Origin: an uncultured Bartonella sp.
GTDB taxonomy: Bacteria; Pseudomonadota; Alphaproteobacteria; Rhizobiales; Rhizobiaceae
Assembly: GCA_945285915.1 (NCBI GenBank)
Contig: CALYQL010000011.1
Span: 1-64,000 of the forward strand
Reading direction: 5' to 3'
Length of the DNA: 64,000 bases
Shown here: piece by piece, positions 1 through 11,705 of the stretch
Layout: every line of letters begins with the position of its first letter
Position numbering within the stretch: the first letter of the stretch is position 1
Notes under the pieces: model-generated
What the model was told of the DNA's origin: nothing
Database searches by the model: none
The model's input: the letters and a program-made list of their open reading frames with translations, nothing else
Position numbers and translations under genes: made by a program

Positions 1-364
1 TATTGATACTGAGCGCTATTCTGTCCATCTTTTGAAAATCAAAAATATCGAAAGTCAGAAATATATAGTAAAGACAATAATGCTCTAAGTGATAATGGTT
101 CTATTTTGTCTTTTTAGACATAAACTAGATTTATTCTAATAGTTAGAAAATGCCATCAAATAATCAAAATTTGATGATGAAAAATATTGTAAAAAGAAAA
201 AATGGATTTAATTTTTACAATCTATAGCAAATATTATTACTGGCTTATGAAATTATTGTTACAAGTGTGCATAATCTTTTCAAATATCAAAGTGAGTGAT
301 AACCTCATTTGATAAATATAGATTTTATAGAGTCGACGGTATCAACAAAATTGGAGAATGACGA
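1..364. other. AT-rich leader of the exporter operon, no gene seen
   Basis: This stretch is AT-rich and shows no convincing coding frame, tRNA or terminator. It precedes the first gene of the exporter operon, so it should carry that operon's promoter, but I could not pick out a well-spaced -35/-10 pair. A Shine-Dalgarno-like TTGGAGA lies at 351-357, about 7 bases before the ATG at 365. Confidence 0.5.
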
Positions 365-1438
365 ATGGCTGCAAAAGGAAAAGCGAGATGGGGCTGGGTT
401 GCTGTCGGTGTCATTGCAATTGTGGCTATTTATAGTGGTGTGCAAACATATTTGCACCCTGGGTTGCCAAAAGGGGTGGCCATGGGAAATGGCCGTATTG
501 AAGCAACGGAAATTGATATCGCATCAAAACTAGCAGGGCGTATTAAGGATATAACGGTTAGAGAAGGCGACTTTGTCAATGTGGGCGACGTTGTCGCGCA
601 TATGGATACCGATACGCTTCAGGCGCAATTGCGTGAAGCGCAGGCTCAGCTCCGCCAAGCGAAAATCAATGTTGAAACGGCAAAAATGCAAGTTGAGCAA
701 CGACAGGCTGAACAGGAAGCATCTGAGGCGACTGTTTCACAAAATGAAGTTCAACGTGACAATGCAGCACGTCGTCTACAACGTTCAGCAACACTGCAAG
801 AACGTGGCACAGTATCCACTCAAGTAAAAGACGACGATCAGGCAACCTATGATGGTGCCATTGCAGCAGTGGCTGCTGCAAAAGCGCAGGTAGCCGCATC
901 AAAAGCTGCTGTTTCAGCCGCTAAAGCCAGTGTTGTTAATGCCGAAGCAGCTGTAGATGCTGCAAATGCAACAATTGAACGGATACAATCCGATATTAAT
1001 GATAGTGATCTTAAAGCAACGCGCTCAGGACGTATTCAATATCGGATAGCACAGCCGGGTGAAGTGGTTGCAGGAGGTGGACGTGTACTCAATCTTGTTG
1101 ATTTGGGTGACGTCTATATGACATTTTTCTTGCCAACCAACGATGTTGGTAAAATTGCGATCGGTACAGAGGTTCGCATTGTTCTTGATGCAGCCCCTCA
1201 ATATGTTATACCAGCTAATATCTCGTTTGTTTCTGATGTTGCGCAGTTTACACCAAAAACGGTTGAAACAGCAGAAGAGCGTACGAAATTGATGTTTCGT
1301 GTCCGCGCACAGATTCCACAAAATTTGTTAGAAAAATATATCAAGCAGGTAAAAACAGGGCTACCCGGGGTGGCTTATGTGAAAACCGATCCGAATGCAC
1401 AGTGGCCAAAAGTTGTTAGTACGCCTGTAGTACAATGA
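365..1438 (+). CDS. HlyD-family membrane fusion protein (YhiI-like)
   Basis: Periplasmic adaptor subunit of an ABC exporter, anchored in the inner membrane and linking the transporter to an outer-membrane channel. One N-terminal membrane segment lies at about residues 9-28. A biotinyl-lipoyl half-motif follows at about 45-80, then a long Ala/Gln/Glu-rich coiled-coil hairpin at about 80-215 that splits the lipoyl domain, and a beta-barrel domain towards the C-terminus. The 357-residue length fits the YhiI/YbhG type. The ATG at 365 has GGAG just upstream. Its stop codon overlaps the next start in an ATGA at 1435-1438, so the ABC gene is translationally coupled. The family and partnership follow from the gene order adaptor, double ABC-permease, permease, known in E. 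coli as yhiI-yhiH-yhhJ. The substrate is unknown. Confidence 0.88.
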   Translation: MAAKGKARWGWVAVGVIAIVAIYSGVQTYLHPGLPKGVAMGNGRIEATEIDIASKLAGRIKDITVREGDFVNVGDVVAHMDTDTLQAQLREAQAQLRQAKINVETAKMQVEQRQAEQEASEATVSQNEVQRDNAARRLQRSATLQERGTVSTQVKDDDQATYDGAIAAVAAAKAQVAASKAAVSAAKASVVNAEAAVDAANATIERIQSDINDSDLKATRSGRIQYRIAQPGEVVAGGGRVLNLVDLGDVYMTFFLPTNDVGKIAIGTEVRIVLDAAPQYVIPANISFVSDVAQFTPKTVETAEERTKLMFRVRAQIPQNLLEKYIKQVKTGLPGVAYVKTDPNAQWPKVVSTPVVQ

Positions 1439-4320
1439 TAGATATTCACAAACAAACGTCACCTTCTACGAATGATGCAGTTGTAAAGCTTGAGAATGTT
1501 CGTCTTGCCTATGGTGACAAACTAGCCCTTGACGGTATCGATTTGGAGATACCAGCTGGTAAAATGATCGGTATGATCGGCCCTGATGGTGTCGGAAAAT
1601 CAAGTTTGTTATCTTTGATTACCGGCGCACGGGAAATTCAGGACGGTTTGGTTTACGTCTTGGGCGGTGATATGCGTGACAGAGACCATCGCTCTGAAGT
1701 TTGCCCAGATATTGCCTATATGCCGCAAGGTTTGGGAAAAAACCTCTATCCCACTTTATCGGTGTACGAAAATGCTGATTTCTTCGCCCGTTTGTTTGGT
1801 CAAAGTAAGCAAGAACGTAACCAACGAATTGCCGAATTATGCAAACGTACAGGGCTAAATGGTTTTGAAAACCGTCCGGCGGGCAAGCTTTCAGGTGGTA
1901 TGAAGCAGAAGTTAGGCTTGATATGTTCGCTTATTCACGACCCAAAATTGCTTGTACTTGATGAACCTACGACAGGCGTTGATCCGCTTTCTCGGCGGCA
2001 GTTTTGGGATCTGATTGATGATATTCGCGCAGAACGCTCAGATATGAGTGTTATGGTTGCAACGGCCTATATGGAAGAAGCTGCGCGGTTTGATTGGCTC
2101 ATTGCCATGTATAATGGCAAAATCCTTGCAACCGGAACGCCAGATGATTTGCTGAAACAAACCAATACGCAAACATTGGATGAAGCCTTTATTGCTCTTA
2201 TGCCCGTAGAAGAACAAAAAGGACATAAGGATGTTGTTATTCCACCACGCAAGGAAACAGGCAATGAGGATATTGCCATAGAAGCTGATGGTTTAACCCA
2301 GCGTTTTGGAGATTTTACTGCGGTAGACCACGTTAGTTTTCGTATTAAAAAAGGCGAAATATTTGGCTTTCTAGGGTCTAATGGTTGCGGCAAAAGCACC
2401 ACCATGAAAATGCTGACAGGGCTTTTGCCTGCGACAGAAGGAACAGCCAAACTTTTTGGTAAGCAGATTGACGCCAACGATATGGAGACGAGGCGGCATG
2501 TTGGCTATATGAGCCAGGCTTTTTCTTTATATGCAGAGCTGACAGTCCTTGAAAATTTGCAACTACATGCAAAACTTTTTGAGATACCGGAAGACAAAGT
2601 CAAAACACGTATGCAGTTGATGATTGATCGTTTTGAATTAAACGATGTGTTGAATGCCATGCCAGATTCCTTACCACTTGGCATTAGACAACGTATGTCA
2701 TTGGCGGTTGCGTTGCTTCATGAGCCGGAAATACTAATTCTGGATGAGCCAACTTCTGGTTTGGATCCTATTGCGCGTGACCAGTTATGGCAGCAATTGG
2801 GTGAACTTTCACGCAATGACAATGTAACAATTTTTATCACGACACACTTTATGAATGAAGCGGATCGGTGTGATCGTATTTCCCTGATGCACGCTGGCAA
2901 AGTGTTGGTAACGGACAAGCCATCTGAAATTGTCAAATCAAAAAATGCCAATACTTTGGAAGAAGCTTTTATTGAATATCTGCAAGATGCGATTGATCAG
3001 TTAAATGGTGAGAAAAAAGCCGACACGTCCAATGTGAAGGTTGCTCAAACTGATAAAGCCGGAACGTTGAAGAAGGAAGTTTCTGTACAAAAGAAAAATG
3101 ATTTAACGACTAATGATGTCGCTGATGAGCATAGCAATACAGATTTGGATAATGAACAGATAGCGAGCAAAAGACGCAGTCGTTTAAAAAGCCGGTTCAA
3201 TTTTATGCGAATGATGAGTTACGCGCATCGTGAAGCATTGGAGCTAAAACGCGATCCAATTCGAGCAACGATGGCTTTGTTGGGCAGCGTTATTCTTATG
3301 TTTGTCATAGGGTATGGCATTAATACAGAGGTCGAAAATTTAACCTTTGCTGTGCTTGACCACGATCAGACTGTGATAAGTCGCGATTATATCCAGCAGA
3401 TATCGGGTTCCAGATATTTTATTCAGAAAAAAGATCTGGTTGATTATGATGATCTGGATAATCGAATGCGATCGGGCGAAATAAGTTTGGCCATAGAAAT
3501 TCCACCCAATTTCGCACAGGATCTTGAGCGTGGCCGTGATGTTGAGGTTGGAGCATGGATTGACGGCGCCATGCCACTTCGTGCTGAAACCGTGCGCGGC
3601 TATGTGCAAGGTATGCATGGCTTATGGCTGAAAAATAAGATGAGTGTTTTGCTTGGTAAACAGGCAACAATGGGAAATTATCGGCTAGAGGTGCGCTATC
3701 TTTATAACCCTGGCATTGAAAGCCTAACAGCCATGGTTCCTGCGGTTATTCCTATATTGCTGCTTATTATACCGGCAATGCTTGCTGCTTTGGCTGTTGT
3801 GCGTGAAAAAGAAATGGGCTCGATCATAAATCTTTATGTGACGCCGGTTACGCGCATAGAGTTTTTGATAGGTAAGCAATTGCCTTATATTGCTTTAGGA
3901 ATGCTCAATTGTCTGCTTTTATGGCTTTTTGCTGTATTGGTGTTCCGTGTCCATTTCACAGGTGGATTTATCACCTTTATGTTTGCTGGGTTGCTTTATG
4001 TCGCGTTTGCAACAGCATTTGGACTAATTATTTCGACATTTATGAATAGTCAGATAGCAGCGATCTTCGGTGCAGCTATTCTAACGATTTTACCTGCAAC
4101 CCAGTTTTGTGGATTGATGGATCCCGTTACCTCTCTGCAAGGGGCAGGGCGGTTTATTGGAAACATATATCCAACAACATATTTTATTTTGATTTCTCGT
4201 GGTACGTTCGCAAAAGCATTGGAATTTCATGACCTTGTAACATCATTTATTCCATTATTTCTTGCTGGTCCAATATTGGTCGTTATAGCCGCATGGCTTA
4301 CGAAGAAACAAGCGAAGTGA
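1435..4320 (+). CDS. rbbA: RbbA/YhiH-type fused ABC ATPase-permease
   Basis: A 961-residue protein with two ATP-binding cassettes and an ABC-2 permease in one chain. The first cassette (about residues 15-245) has Walker [10 protein letters not shown], signature LSGGMKQK and Walker [14 protein letters not shown]. The second (about 275-505) has Walker [10 protein letters not shown], an altered signature LPLGIRQR and Walker [14 protein letters not shown] charged linker (about 520-590) leads to the permease domain (about 600-961), with one N-terminal membrane helix, a large extracytoplasmic loop and a cluster of helices near the end. This layout matches E. coli RbbA (YhiH), reported as a ribosome-associated ATPase. 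The context with an adaptor and a second permease argues for an export role here. It overlaps the preceding gene by 4 bases, and yhhJ starts 4 bases after its stop. Confidence 0.87.
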   Translation: MIDIHKQTSPSTNDAVVKLENVRLAYGDKLALDGIDLEIPAGKMIGMIGPDGVGKSSLLSLITGAREIQDGLVYVLGGDMRDRDHRSEVCPDIAYMPQGLGKNLYPTLSVYENADFFARLFGQSKQERNQRIAELCKRTGLNGFENRPAGKLSGGMKQKLGLICSLIHDPKLLVLDEPTTGVDPLSRRQFWDLIDDIRAERSDMSVMVATAYMEEAARFDWLIAMYNGKILATGTPDDLLKQTNTQTLDEAFIALMPVEEQKGHKDVVIPPRKETGNEDIAIEADGLTQRFGDFTAVDHVSFRIKKGEIFGFLGSNGCGKSTTMKMLTGLLPATEGTAKLFGKQIDANDMETRRHVGYMSQAFSLYAELTVLENLQLHAKLFEIPEDKVKTRMQLMIDRFELNDVLNAMPDSLPLGIRQRMSLAVALLHEPEILILDEPTSGLDPIARDQLWQQLGELSRNDNVTIFITTHFMNEADRCDRISLMHAGKVLVTDKPSEIVKSKNANTLEEAFIEYLQDAIDQLNGEKKADTSNVKVAQTDKAGTLKKEVSVQKKNDLTTNDVADEHSNTDLDNEQIASKRRSRLKSRFNFMRMMSYAHREALELKRDPIRATMALLGSVILMFVIGYGINTEVENLTFAVLDHDQTVISRDYIQQISGSRYFIQKKDLVDYDDLDNRMRSGEISLAIEIPPNFAQDLERGRDVEVGAWIDGAMPLRAETVRGYVQGMHGLWLKNKMSVLLGKQATMGNYRLEVRYLYNPGIESLTAMVPAVIPILLLIIPAMLAALAVVREKEMGSIINLYVTPVTRIEFLIGKQLPYIALGMLNCLLLWLFAVLVFRVHFTGGFITFMFAGLLYVAFATAFGLIISTFMNSQIAAIFGAAILTILPATQFCGLMDPVTSLQGAGRFIGNIYPTTYFILISRGTFAKALEFHDLVTSFIPLFLAGPILVVIAAWLTKKQAK

Positions 4321-4324
4321 TGTC

Positions 4325-5437
4325 ATGAAGCTAAGTAATATTTTGCAATTGGGTATTAAGGAACTATTGAGCGTATTTCGCGATCCAATGTTGCTGATCC
4401 TCATTATTTATGCATTTACATTTTCTATCTACATAGCTTCACACGCTACGCCTGAAACACTCAATAAAACGCCGATTTCCATTGTCGATGAAGATAGTTC
4501 GCAGTTGTCGACACGGATAGCCACGGCTTTCTTGCCACCTTATTTTACAACGCCGGAAGACATTAACCAATCTGAATTGGATGCGCGGATGGATCAGGGA
4601 ATTGATACATTTGCCGTTGATATTCCACCAAATTTCCAGCGAGATGTGCTTGCTGGTCGCTCACCAGCCATACAGCTTGATGTTGATGCAACCCGCACAA
4701 CCCAAGCTTTGACAGGTTCAAATTATATCCAGCAGATTGTCGATGCCGAAGTGAATGAATTTGTCGCCCATTATAGATCCAAACAACCGCAGCAGGTTTC
4801 GTTGGCTTTGAGGGCGCGTTTTAATCCAGATCTCAACAAATCGTGGTTTGGCTCGATTATCAACGTGATCAACAGCATTACGATGTTGTCAATTATCTTG
4901 ACGGGGACAGCTTTGATTAGAGAACGAGAGCATGGAACAGTCGAGCATCTGTTGGTTATGCCCGTTACCCCGACAGAGATCATGATTTCTAAAGTCTGGT
5001 CAATGGGATTGATTGTGTTGGTTTCTGCAACTTTTTCATTGATATTCATTGTGCAAGGACTGCTGAAAGTTCCTATTGAAGGCTCACTGTTGCTTTTTCT
5101 TGCAGGCACGGTGTTACAATTATTTGCGACCACATCAATGGGTATTGCTTTGGCAACAATTGCCGGTTCTATGCCACAATTTGGATTGTTACTCATGTTG
5201 GTGTTGATGCCGCTACAAATTTTGTCGGGCGGGATAACGCCGCGTGAAAGTATGCCGGTCTTTATCCAGAACATTATGTTAGCGGCGCCAAATACCCATT
5301 TTATTATGATGGCTCAATCAATTCTTTACCGTGGTGCAGGATTTTCCGTCGTATGGATAAATTTTGTCGCTTTAGCAATTATCGGAGTTGTGTTATTCGC
5401 ATTTTCGCTTAACCGGTTCAGGGCAACACTTAAATGA
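4325..5437 (+). CDS. yhhJ: ABC-2 type permease (YhhJ-like)
   Basis: Second permease subunit of the exporter, 370 residues, close to the E. coli YhhJ length. One membrane helix lies near residues 20-40, then a large periplasmic loop (about 45-175), then five hydrophobic helices between about 180 and 365. This is the usual ABC2_membrane_3 layout. The start lies 4 bases after the rbbA stop, and its own stop overlaps the next start in ATGA (5434-5437), so all four genes look like one transcript. It likely pairs with the permease half of RbbA. The substrate cannot be told from sequence. Confidence 0.86.
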   Translation: MKLSNILQLGIKELLSVFRDPMLLILIIYAFTFSIYIASHATPETLNKTPISIVDEDSSQLSTRIATAFLPPYFTTPEDINQSELDARMDQGIDTFAVDIPPNFQRDVLAGRSPAIQLDVDATRTTQALTGSNYIQQIVDAEVNEFVAHYRSKQPQQVSLALRARFNPDLNKSWFGSIINVINSITMLSIILTGTALIREREHGTVEHLLVMPVTPTEIMISKVWSMGLIVLVSATFSLIFIVQGLLKVPIEGSLLLFLAGTVLQLFATTSMGIALATIAGSMPQFGLLLMLVLMPLQILSGGITPRESMPVFIQNIMLAAPNTHFIMMAQSILYRGAGFSVVWINFVALAIIGVVLFAFSLNRFRATLK

Positions 5438-6618
5438 GAATGCACAAATTTGGCAAATTTGCCGTTATATCTATTTTATCTGCGACTTTGGTCGCTTGTG
5501 GCGGGTCTCGCGCGGTTTTATGGCATGGTAAAAATGCGACACCAGATATGGTGGCGGCGCGTAATGCTGCAATAGTAAAACCAGGAAAAGCTAAGGCTGT
5601 TGTTCCTGTCTATGTTGCAACAAGCAGAGAAGCACAAAATAACTACTCTGAACCTTTTGGTATTAAGCGCTCAAGAACGCTTAATTATGCACGCGTTGAT
5701 GTGGGTATCCCACAGGAACACCAAAAGGGTATGGTAGAAACCAACGGATATAAGCCCGATTTACAGAAATATTTTTCTGCCGTTTCCGTTGTAAAGTACA
5801 ACGGTCGGGAAATATTTAAAAAGCAACTCAATGCTGCACTTGATAAAAAACCGAAAGGTAAACGGGAAATTTTCCTATTTATCCATGGCTATAACAATAA
5901 TTTTGCAGACAGCACATTTCGTGCGGCGCAGTTTGCCTATGACTATTCTTTAGATGCGGTTACGGTGCATTATTCTTGGCCATCAGGCGGATCTCTTCCG
6001 TTATATGTATATGACCGCGATAGTGCCGACTTTGCGCGCGATGGACTTGCGGACCTGTTGACATTGTTAAGTGAAACAGAAGCCAACCAGATTACAGTTG
6101 TTGCCCACTCAATGGGTAATTATGTTACGATGGAAGCATTGAGAAGTTTGGCTTTGCAAGGCAAGAGACGACCTATTGACCGGATATCAAGCTTATTGAT
6201 GGCTGCGCCGGATATAGACGTTGATGTTTTTGAACGACAGTTGAAAGACATTAAAAAGCTTCCCACACCAACGGCTGTGCTTGTATCACGCAAGGATAAG
6301 GCATTGGCTGTGTCAAGCCGTTTGACAGGTGGACATGCTCGTGTCGGTGATGGTTCGAGTATCAAACTTTTACAAAGCAATGGTATTGCTGTTCTTGATC
6401 TTTCCAATGTGGATGGTGGCGCACATAGTGTATTTGCCTCATCACCAACCTTGATGGCACTTTCTCATGATGGAGCATTATCAACATCACTGATGCAGGG
6501 CACAGAACAAACAGGTGGACAAGAACTTTTATCAGATGGTGGTAGTGTTTTAAGAGGCACAACAAATCTGATTATGTATGCACCAACTCACATTATATCC
6601 TCTATGGCCAACCAGTAA
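5434..6618 (+). CDS. lipoprotein alpha/beta hydrolase, DUF900 family
   Basis: A 394-residue protein with a lipoprotein signal peptide: basic N-terminus, hydrophobic stretch and lipobox LVAC with Cys22. The core is an alpha/beta hydrolase of the DUF900 (COG4782) type. An oxyanion-loop HGYNNNF sits near residue 152, the nucleophile elbow VAHSMGN has Ser226, and a late GGAHSVF supplies the likely catalytic His. The mature protein should be attached to a membrane on the periplasmic side. It overlaps yhhJ by 4 bases, so it is co-expressed with the exporter. A role in processing or releasing the exported substrate is inference only. A strong terminator follows at 6627-6656. Confidence 0.82.
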   Translation: MRMHKFGKFAVISILSATLVACGGSRAVLWHGKNATPDMVAARNAAIVKPGKAKAVVPVYVATSREAQNNYSEPFGIKRSRTLNYARVDVGIPQEHQKGMVETNGYKPDLQKYFSAVSVVKYNGREIFKKQLNAALDKKPKGKREIFLFIHGYNNNFADSTFRAAQFAYDYSLDAVTVHYSWPSGGSLPLYVYDRDSADFARDGLADLLTLLSETEANQITVVAHSMGNYVTMEALRSLALQGKRRPIDRISSLLMAAPDIDVDVFERQLKDIKKLPTPTAVLVSRKDKALAVSSRLTGGHARVGDGSSIKLLQSNGIAVLDLSNVDGGAHSVFASSPTLMALSHDGALSTSLMQGTEQTGGQELLSDGGSVLRGTTNLIMYAPTHIISSMANQ

Positions 6619-6626
6619 AAATTGTA

Positions 6627-6656
6627 CTGGAGCGTTTAAATACGCTCCAGCTTTTT
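6627..6656 (+). terminator. Rho-independent terminator of the exporter operon
   Basis: A 9-bp perfect stem, CTGGAGCGT (6627-6635) with ACGCTCCAG (6642-6650), and a 6-base loop, followed by CTTTTTG. It sits 9 bases after the stop of the lipoprotein hydrolase gene. Confidence 0.9.
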
Positions 6657-7430
6657 GCGGTTTCTCTATGGCATGGAATATAGGTTTAATTTTTACGCTG
6701 GAATGCTGTTCGCTTGATTGAATAGTCTTCAATAGCTGCGAGTTGAGTGGTTATTCGATTTTTATGTATTCAAGCAATGTGTTGTTTTGATTTGAATAAT
6801 TCTCATGGAAAATCAACATATTGAAAACAAAATATTGCTGGGAATATTGGTTAAGCATTTGACAATTTGATCGGGAATATTGGGCGAAATTTAACAGATT
6901 CCGACAAATGTTATTTCAATTGATATTGGAGTGACAGCAGCAGGTTTTTGTTCGATCTATCTCTGGTTGTTCTCTTAGAACTTCTGGAAAAATACGCTCA
7001 AACATCTGAAAATATAAAATGTTCTATTTTTCGCGATAAGATGTGACTGGAAACACTTCAGTCCAAAACTCCAAGATGGTAAAGGTTGTATAAGGTTAAA
7101 CAGCCTTATGACAACGGATCAGACACTCAAGATATCATTTGTCTTCAGCTGTTATCTACCATTCTTGCGCTATTATCTGCCAAGATTATCAGTTTTCAAC
7201 GGAAGTTTATGCCGATTGACGACTTAGCTCAATTGACCAAGATCATATAATTTTTTCAAAGACTATGAAGCGGAGAGCTTTTAGAGAATTCGCTTTTTAA
7301 AAAGACTAATTAGCGCGATATATGAAATACTGAATTTTAGTGTCAGCACTGATATTTCAAATGCTTAGCTTATAATCTATCTTCATGTTGCCTCAGCGAA
7401 TGTCTTGTTATTTCGCAGAGAGATATAAAT
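6657..7430. other. 774-base gene-free stretch
   Basis: No open frame, tRNA or recognised RNA is visible between two converging transcripts. The only local structure I see is an 11-base direct repeat GGGAATATTGG at 6840-6850 and 6873-6883, and a short hairpin around 7045-7062 (GACTG/CAGTC). It may be a decayed gene, but I could not reconstruct one. Confidence 0.45.
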
Positions 7431-7456
7431 AAAAAGGCCTCCAAGACTGGAGGCCT
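7431..7456 (-). terminator. Terminator of nrdJ, usable from both sides
   Basis: A 9-bp perfect stem, AGGCCTCCA (7435-7443) with TGGAGGCCT (7448-7456), and a 4-base loop. On the minus strand it ends in a run of Ts (AAAAA at 7431-7435 on the plus strand). An ATTTTT run follows on the plus strand too, so it could stop transcription in either direction. It lies 26 bases beyond the nrdJ stop. Confidence 0.88.
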
Positions 7457-7482
7457 AATTTTTACAACTCATAGGTATAATA

Positions 7483-10400
7483 TCAGCTACAACCGCTTGT
7501 AGCGCCGCATGTGTCACATTTCAGACATGTACCATTTCGTACCATTGTAAAGTTTTGGCATTCTGTGCACATATCACCGGTATATCCCTGCATCATAGCA
7601 TGACGTCTACGCTCCGCTGCAACTTTCTTTGCCTCTTCGGCAGCGTCCGCTTCTGACTTGTTTGGTGCGGCAGCAGAAGAAGGAGCATTCTTGAATAGAT
7701 TATCAATCTTTCCTTCTGTCTGGACTTCCGGACTTGCTTTTAGCGCTGTAGCACCTTGTGTTTCCAATGAAGCAGCTTTTGGCGCGCTTGTCGTTGCGGT
7801 TTTCAACGTTGTCACATTGGATTTTGTTGATATTTGTGACGTTACAGTTGGACCTTTATTCTCTGGGCTTTGGCTGCTCATTTTAGGCTTATAGCCACGT
7901 GTCCAGCCTGTTGAAATAAGGTTTGTTTTGCCTTCTTTCACACCTTTTCCTAAAGCGGTGTTGGAAAAGTCTGAAATATCGACATGAGCCAAATCATACC
8001 GACCTAAATAGGAAACTGCGAGTTCACGAAATACATAATCAAGAATTGAGGTTGCATTTTTGATTGCATCATTCCCTTGAACCATGCCTGCAGGTTCAAA
8101 TTTTGTAAATGTGAAAGCATCAACATATTCTTCTAAAGGTACGCCATATTGCAGACCCAGTGAAATAGCAATTGCAAAATTATTCATCATTGCACGGAAA
8201 GCTGCGCCTTCCTTATGCATATCAATAAATATTTCACCCAAACGTCCGTCACCAAATTCGCCAGTGCGGAGATAGACCTTGTGTCCTCCAACAACTGCTT
8301 TTTGTGTGTATCCTTGACGTCGATTAGGCAACCGATCACGATCATGAACGTGCTTTTCGATAATCTTTTCAACTATTCTTTCACTTATCATTGTTGCACG
8401 CGCCGCAACTGGCTGCTCGATAAGTTCTTCAACAGCATCATCGTCATCCTCGGAAATAAGTGATGCATTTAATGGCTGCGATAGTTTTGAACCATCACGA
8501 TAAAGCGCATTGGCTTTCAATGCCAGCTTCCATGACAACATATATGCGTTGGCACAATCTTCAACGGTTGCTTCATTTGGCATATTAATTGTTTTTGATA
8601 TTGCACCAGATATGAAAGGCTGGGCAGCAGCCATCATGCGGATATGGCTTTCAACTGAGAGATACCGTTTACCAATCTTGCCACATGCATTTGCACAATC
8701 AAAGACAGGGTAATGCTCTTCCTTCAAATGAGGGGCACCTTCTAAGGTCATAGCACCGCAAACATGAAGATTTGCATCTTCTATTTCTTTTTTCGTGAAG
8801 CCTAAGGCTGGTAACATTTCAAATGAAAAGTCGTCCAATTGTTCATCAGTGAAATGAAGCGTGTCTTTGCAGAAATCTTCTCCCAGTGTCCACTTATTGA
8901 AAACAAATTTGATATCAAATGCGCCTTTTAATGCACCATTGACGGCTTCTATTTTCTCGTCGGTGAAACCCTTTGATTTCAATGAGGTAGGATTAATCCC
9001 AGGTGCCTGATTGATGTTGCCATGGCCAACCGCATAAGCTTCGATTTCTGCAATTTGACTTTCTGAATAACCCAAGGTTCTTAGCGCTTCTGGCACAGCG
9101 CGATTAATAATTTTGAAATACCCACCACCTGCAAGCTTCTTGAATTTTACCAAAGCAAAATCCGGCTCAATACCCGTGGTGTCGCAATCCATGACCAAAC
9201 CGATCGTACCTGTTGGAGCAACAACAGTGGCTTGGGCATTACGATAGCCATATTGCTCACCGAGTTCCAACGCTTTATCCCAAGCTTTACGGGCGCGTTC
9301 GATCATTTTAGGATCTGGGCAGTCTTTTGCAATTAATCCAACTGGATTAACAGCCAATTTTTCATAGCCCGATGTTTCACCATATGCTGCACGACGGTGA
9401 TTGCGGATAACGCGCAACATATCATTTTTATTTGGCGCATAACCAGCAAAAGTGCCGAGTTCTTTTGCCATTTCAGCAGAGGTTGCATAAGCCACACCTG
9501 TCATAATAGCAGACAAGGCACCACAAATAGCGCGTCCCTTATCTGAATCATAAGGTATTCCGGACGTCATCAAAAGACCACCGATATTTGCATATCCAAG
9601 TCCCAATGTACGATATTCATATGAGCGTTGGGCAATTTCTTTTGACGGGAATTGTGCCATCATAACAGATATTTCAAGCACAATGGTCCATAAACGCACA
9701 GTATGCTCATAAGCATCAATATCAAAAGAGCCATCGTGTTTACGATAGATCAATAAGTTAATTGACGCCAAATTACATGCGGTGTCGTCAAGGAACATAT
9801 ATTCAGAACATGGGTTTGACGCACGGATTGGACCGGCAGCTGGTGACGTATGCCAATCATTCATTGTTGTATTGAAATGCACGCCAGGATCGGCAGATGC
9901 CCAAGCGGCATAGGAAATACGATCCCACAAGTCACGGGCGCGGACAGTTTTATGTACTTTTCCATCTGTGCGTCGAATAAGGTTCCAATCGCTATCTTTC
10001 TCAACAGCACGAAGAAATTCATCTTTCAACGAAACCGAATTATTAGAATTTTGACCGGAAACGGTGAGATATGCTTCAGAATCCCAATCCGTGTCATATG
10101 TCGAAAATTCTATATCCCGATATCCTTGACGTGCAAATTGTATCACGCGTTGGATATAATTTTCTGGAACCTGATCTTTCTTCGCAGCGCGAATTTCACG
10201 CTTTAATGCAGGATTTTTATTGGGATCAAAACAGTCGCCATTATCGGCTTCACAATTGACACATGCTTTCATAATAGCAGTGAGGTGTTTTTTTACTATT
10301 TTTGAACCAGTAACAAGAGCTGCTACTTTTTGCTCTTCATGAACCTTCCAGTCGATATATGTTTCAACATCTGGATGGTCGATATCAACAACCACCATCT

Positions 10401-11235
10401 TGGCGGCGCGCCGTGTTGTGCCACCCGATTTGATAGCACCAGCTGCACGGTCACCAATTTTCAAGAAGCTCATCAAACCGGATGATTTACCGCCACCGGA
10501 TAGACTTTCGCCTTCACCTCTTACCTGCGAAAAATTTGAACCTGTGCCCGATCCATATTTAAAAAGGCGTGCTTCTCTAACCCAAAGATCCATAATGCCG
10601 CCTTCATTAACAAGGTCATCGGCAACAGATTGAATGAAACAGGCATGCGGTTGAGGATGTTCATAAGATGAAGATGATTTGGTAAGAACGCCAGTTTTCC
10701 AGTCGACATAAAAATGGCCTTGGCTTGGTCCATTAATTCCATATGCCCAATATAAACCCGTATTGAACCATTGTGGGCTATTTGGCGCTACGCGTTGCGT
10801 TGCAAGCATATAAGAAAGTTCATCTCTAAAAGCGAGCGCATCAGCCTCACTATCGAAATATCCGCCTTTCCAGCCCCAATAAGTCCATGTTCCAGCCAAG
10901 CGCGAAAATACCTGGCGCGCATCCATTTCAGAACCAAAACGCTCATTTTCTGGTAATTTTTCTAAGACCTTCTCATCCGCGACAGACCGCCAAAGCCAAG
11001 ATGGCACGTCATTTTCCTCGACTCTTTTTAAAGCTGCAGGGACACCGGCTTTACGGAAATATTTTTGTGCAAGAATATCAGCCGCCACTTGGCTATATTG
11101 TGCTGGTACATCGATATTTTCCAAACGAAAAACTATGGAACCATCAGGATTTTTGATTTCACTTGTGGCCTTTCGAAATTCAATCTCCGCAAATGGTGAT
11201 TGATCCTCTTTGGTGAAGTGGCGCACGATTCTCAT
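7483..11235 (-). CDS. nrdJ: Adenosylcobalamin-dependent ribonucleotide reductase (class II)
   Basis: Reduces ribonucleotides to deoxyribonucleotides using a radical derived from adenosylcobalamin, so it does not need oxygen. The 1250-residue length fits the long alphaproteobacterial NrdJ. Visible markers are an N-terminal region of about 200 residues, the substrate-site motif [20 protein letters not shown], the loop [21 protein letters not shown], and a C-terminal metal-binding tail with paired Cys (CTEC, CLKC, CDTC). A low-complexity Ala/Ser/Thr/Lys linker separates the catalytic body from that tail. The start is the ATG at 11233-11235. The 5' region of nearly 700 bases holds NrdR-box-like palindromes, and nrdR is in this window. 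I saw no cobalamin riboswitch motif. Confidence 0.96.
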   Translation of the reverse strand: MRIVRHFTKEDQSPFAEIEFRKATSEIKNPDGSIVFRLENIDVPAQYSQVAADILAQKYFRKAGVPAALKRVEENDVPSWLWRSVADEKVLEKLPENERFGSEMDARQVFSRLAGTWTYWGWKGGYFDSEADALAFRDELSYMLATQRVAPNSPQWFNTGLYWAYGINGPSQGHFYVDWKTGVLTKSSSSYEHPQPHACFIQSVADDLVNEGGIMDLWVREARLFKYGSGTGSNFSQVRGEGESLSGGGKSSGLMSFLKIGDRAAGAIKSGGTTRRAAKMVVVDIDHPDVETYIDWKVHEEQKVAALVTGSKIVKKHLTAIMKACVNCEADNGDCFDPNKNPALKREIRAAKKDQVPENYIQRVIQFARQGYRDIEFSTYDTDWDSEAYLTVSGQNSNNSVSLKDEFLRAVEKDSDWNLIRRTDGKVHKTVRARDLWDRISYAAWASADPGVHFNTTMNDWHTSPAAGPIRASNPCSEYMFLDDTACNLASINLLIYRKHDGSFDIDAYEHTVRLWTIVLEISVMMAQFPSKEIAQRSYEYRTLGLGYANIGGLLMTSGIPYDSDKGRAICGALSAIMTGVAYATSAEMAKELGTFAGYAPNKNDMLRVIRNHRRAAYGETSGYEKLAVNPVGLIAKDCPDPKMIERARKAWDKALELGEQYGYRNAQATVVAPTGTIGLVMDCDTTGIEPDFALVKFKKLAGGGYFKIINRAVPEALRTLGYSESQIAEIEAYAVGHGNINQAPGINPTSLKSKGFTDEKIEAVNGALKGAFDIKFVFNKWTLGEDFCKDTLHFTDEQLDDFSFEMLPALGFTKKEIEDANLHVCGAMTLEGAPHLKEEHYPVFDCANACGKIGKRYLSVESHIRMMAAAQPFISGAISKTINMPNEATVEDCANAYMLSWKLALKANALYRDGSKLSQPLNASLISEDDDDAVEELIEQPVAARATMISERIVEKIIEKHVHDRDRLPNRRQGYTQKAVVGGHKVYLRTGEFGDGRLGEIFIDMHKEGAAFRAMMNNFAIAISLGLQYGVPLEEYVDAFTFTKFEPAGMVQGNDAIKNATSILDYVFRELAVSYLGRYDLAHVDISDFSNTALGKGVKEGKTNLISTGWTRGYKPKMSSQSPENKGPTVTSQISTKSNVTTLKTATTSAPKAASLETQGATALKASPEVQTEGKIDNLFKNAPSSAAAPNKSEADAAEEAKKVAAERRRHAMMQGYTGDMCTECQNFTMVRNGTCLKCDTCGATSGCS

Positions 11236-11472
11236 AGTCTAACCCTTATCTATATGTTGTATCCTATGCATTTACTTTGTTTTATAAAAGCAAACGCGCA
11301 CGAACACATCTCCAACCTGATATATCTCTCGGTCAAAGATGTTCTATACCTTTAAATCCCTTTACCGTTTCTTTTATAGATGGACGAACAAATCACGCCA
11401 TCTTACTCAAGACTCGATATCATCCTCTTAATCTGAGAAGCATCTATATCGTGTAGCTTATTAAAAAAGGCA

Positions 11473-11488
11473 ACACTAAATATGGTGT
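11473..11488. promoter_or_regulatory. NrdR-box-like operator upstream of nrdJ
   Basis: ACACTAAATATGGTGT matches the published NrdR box pattern (acaCwAtATaTwGtgt) at 14 of 16 positions, including both outer ACAC/GTGT arms. NrdR boxes usually come in pairs about three helical turns apart. A weaker partner, AGCATCTATATCGTGT at 11439-11454, starts 34 bases closer to nrdJ and keeps only the right arm. Confidence 0.65.
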
Positions 11489-11705
11489 TTTTTGCATATT
11501 TTTTTTAAATGATGCACAACCCCTTTATGCCAAAAAAAAGAATGCCCGTTTTTTGAAAACTGCATTCAACGCTAACCCCTTCAGATACAACCACCCTCAG
11601 ATACCCCATAAACAAAAAAACCTTATTAGAAGGCTTTTATGTTCACTCATGATAAAAGATCAAAAGCGTCTTTCCGTCAAGACACAGAGCTGACAAAAAA
11701 CAACA

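Noticed and set aside
2067-2477. 136-codon open frame on the minus strand within rbbA
   Set aside because: Mirror frame of the ATPase domains; no ribosome site and no known motif.
1435-4320. Odd Walker A (GPDGVGKSS) and altered signature (LPLGIRQR) in RbbA taken as signs of a dead ATPase
   Set aside because: As far as I recall, E. coli RbbA has the same features, so they are typical of the family and not a lesion here.
4771-5274. 167-codon open frame on the minus strand within yhhJ
   Set aside because: Mirror frame of membrane helices, which often stays open by chance; composition is not that of a real protein.
11236-11470. Cobalamin riboswitch in the nrdJ leader
   Set aside because: The minus strand shows no B12-box core and no GC-rich helical layout of that riboswitch.
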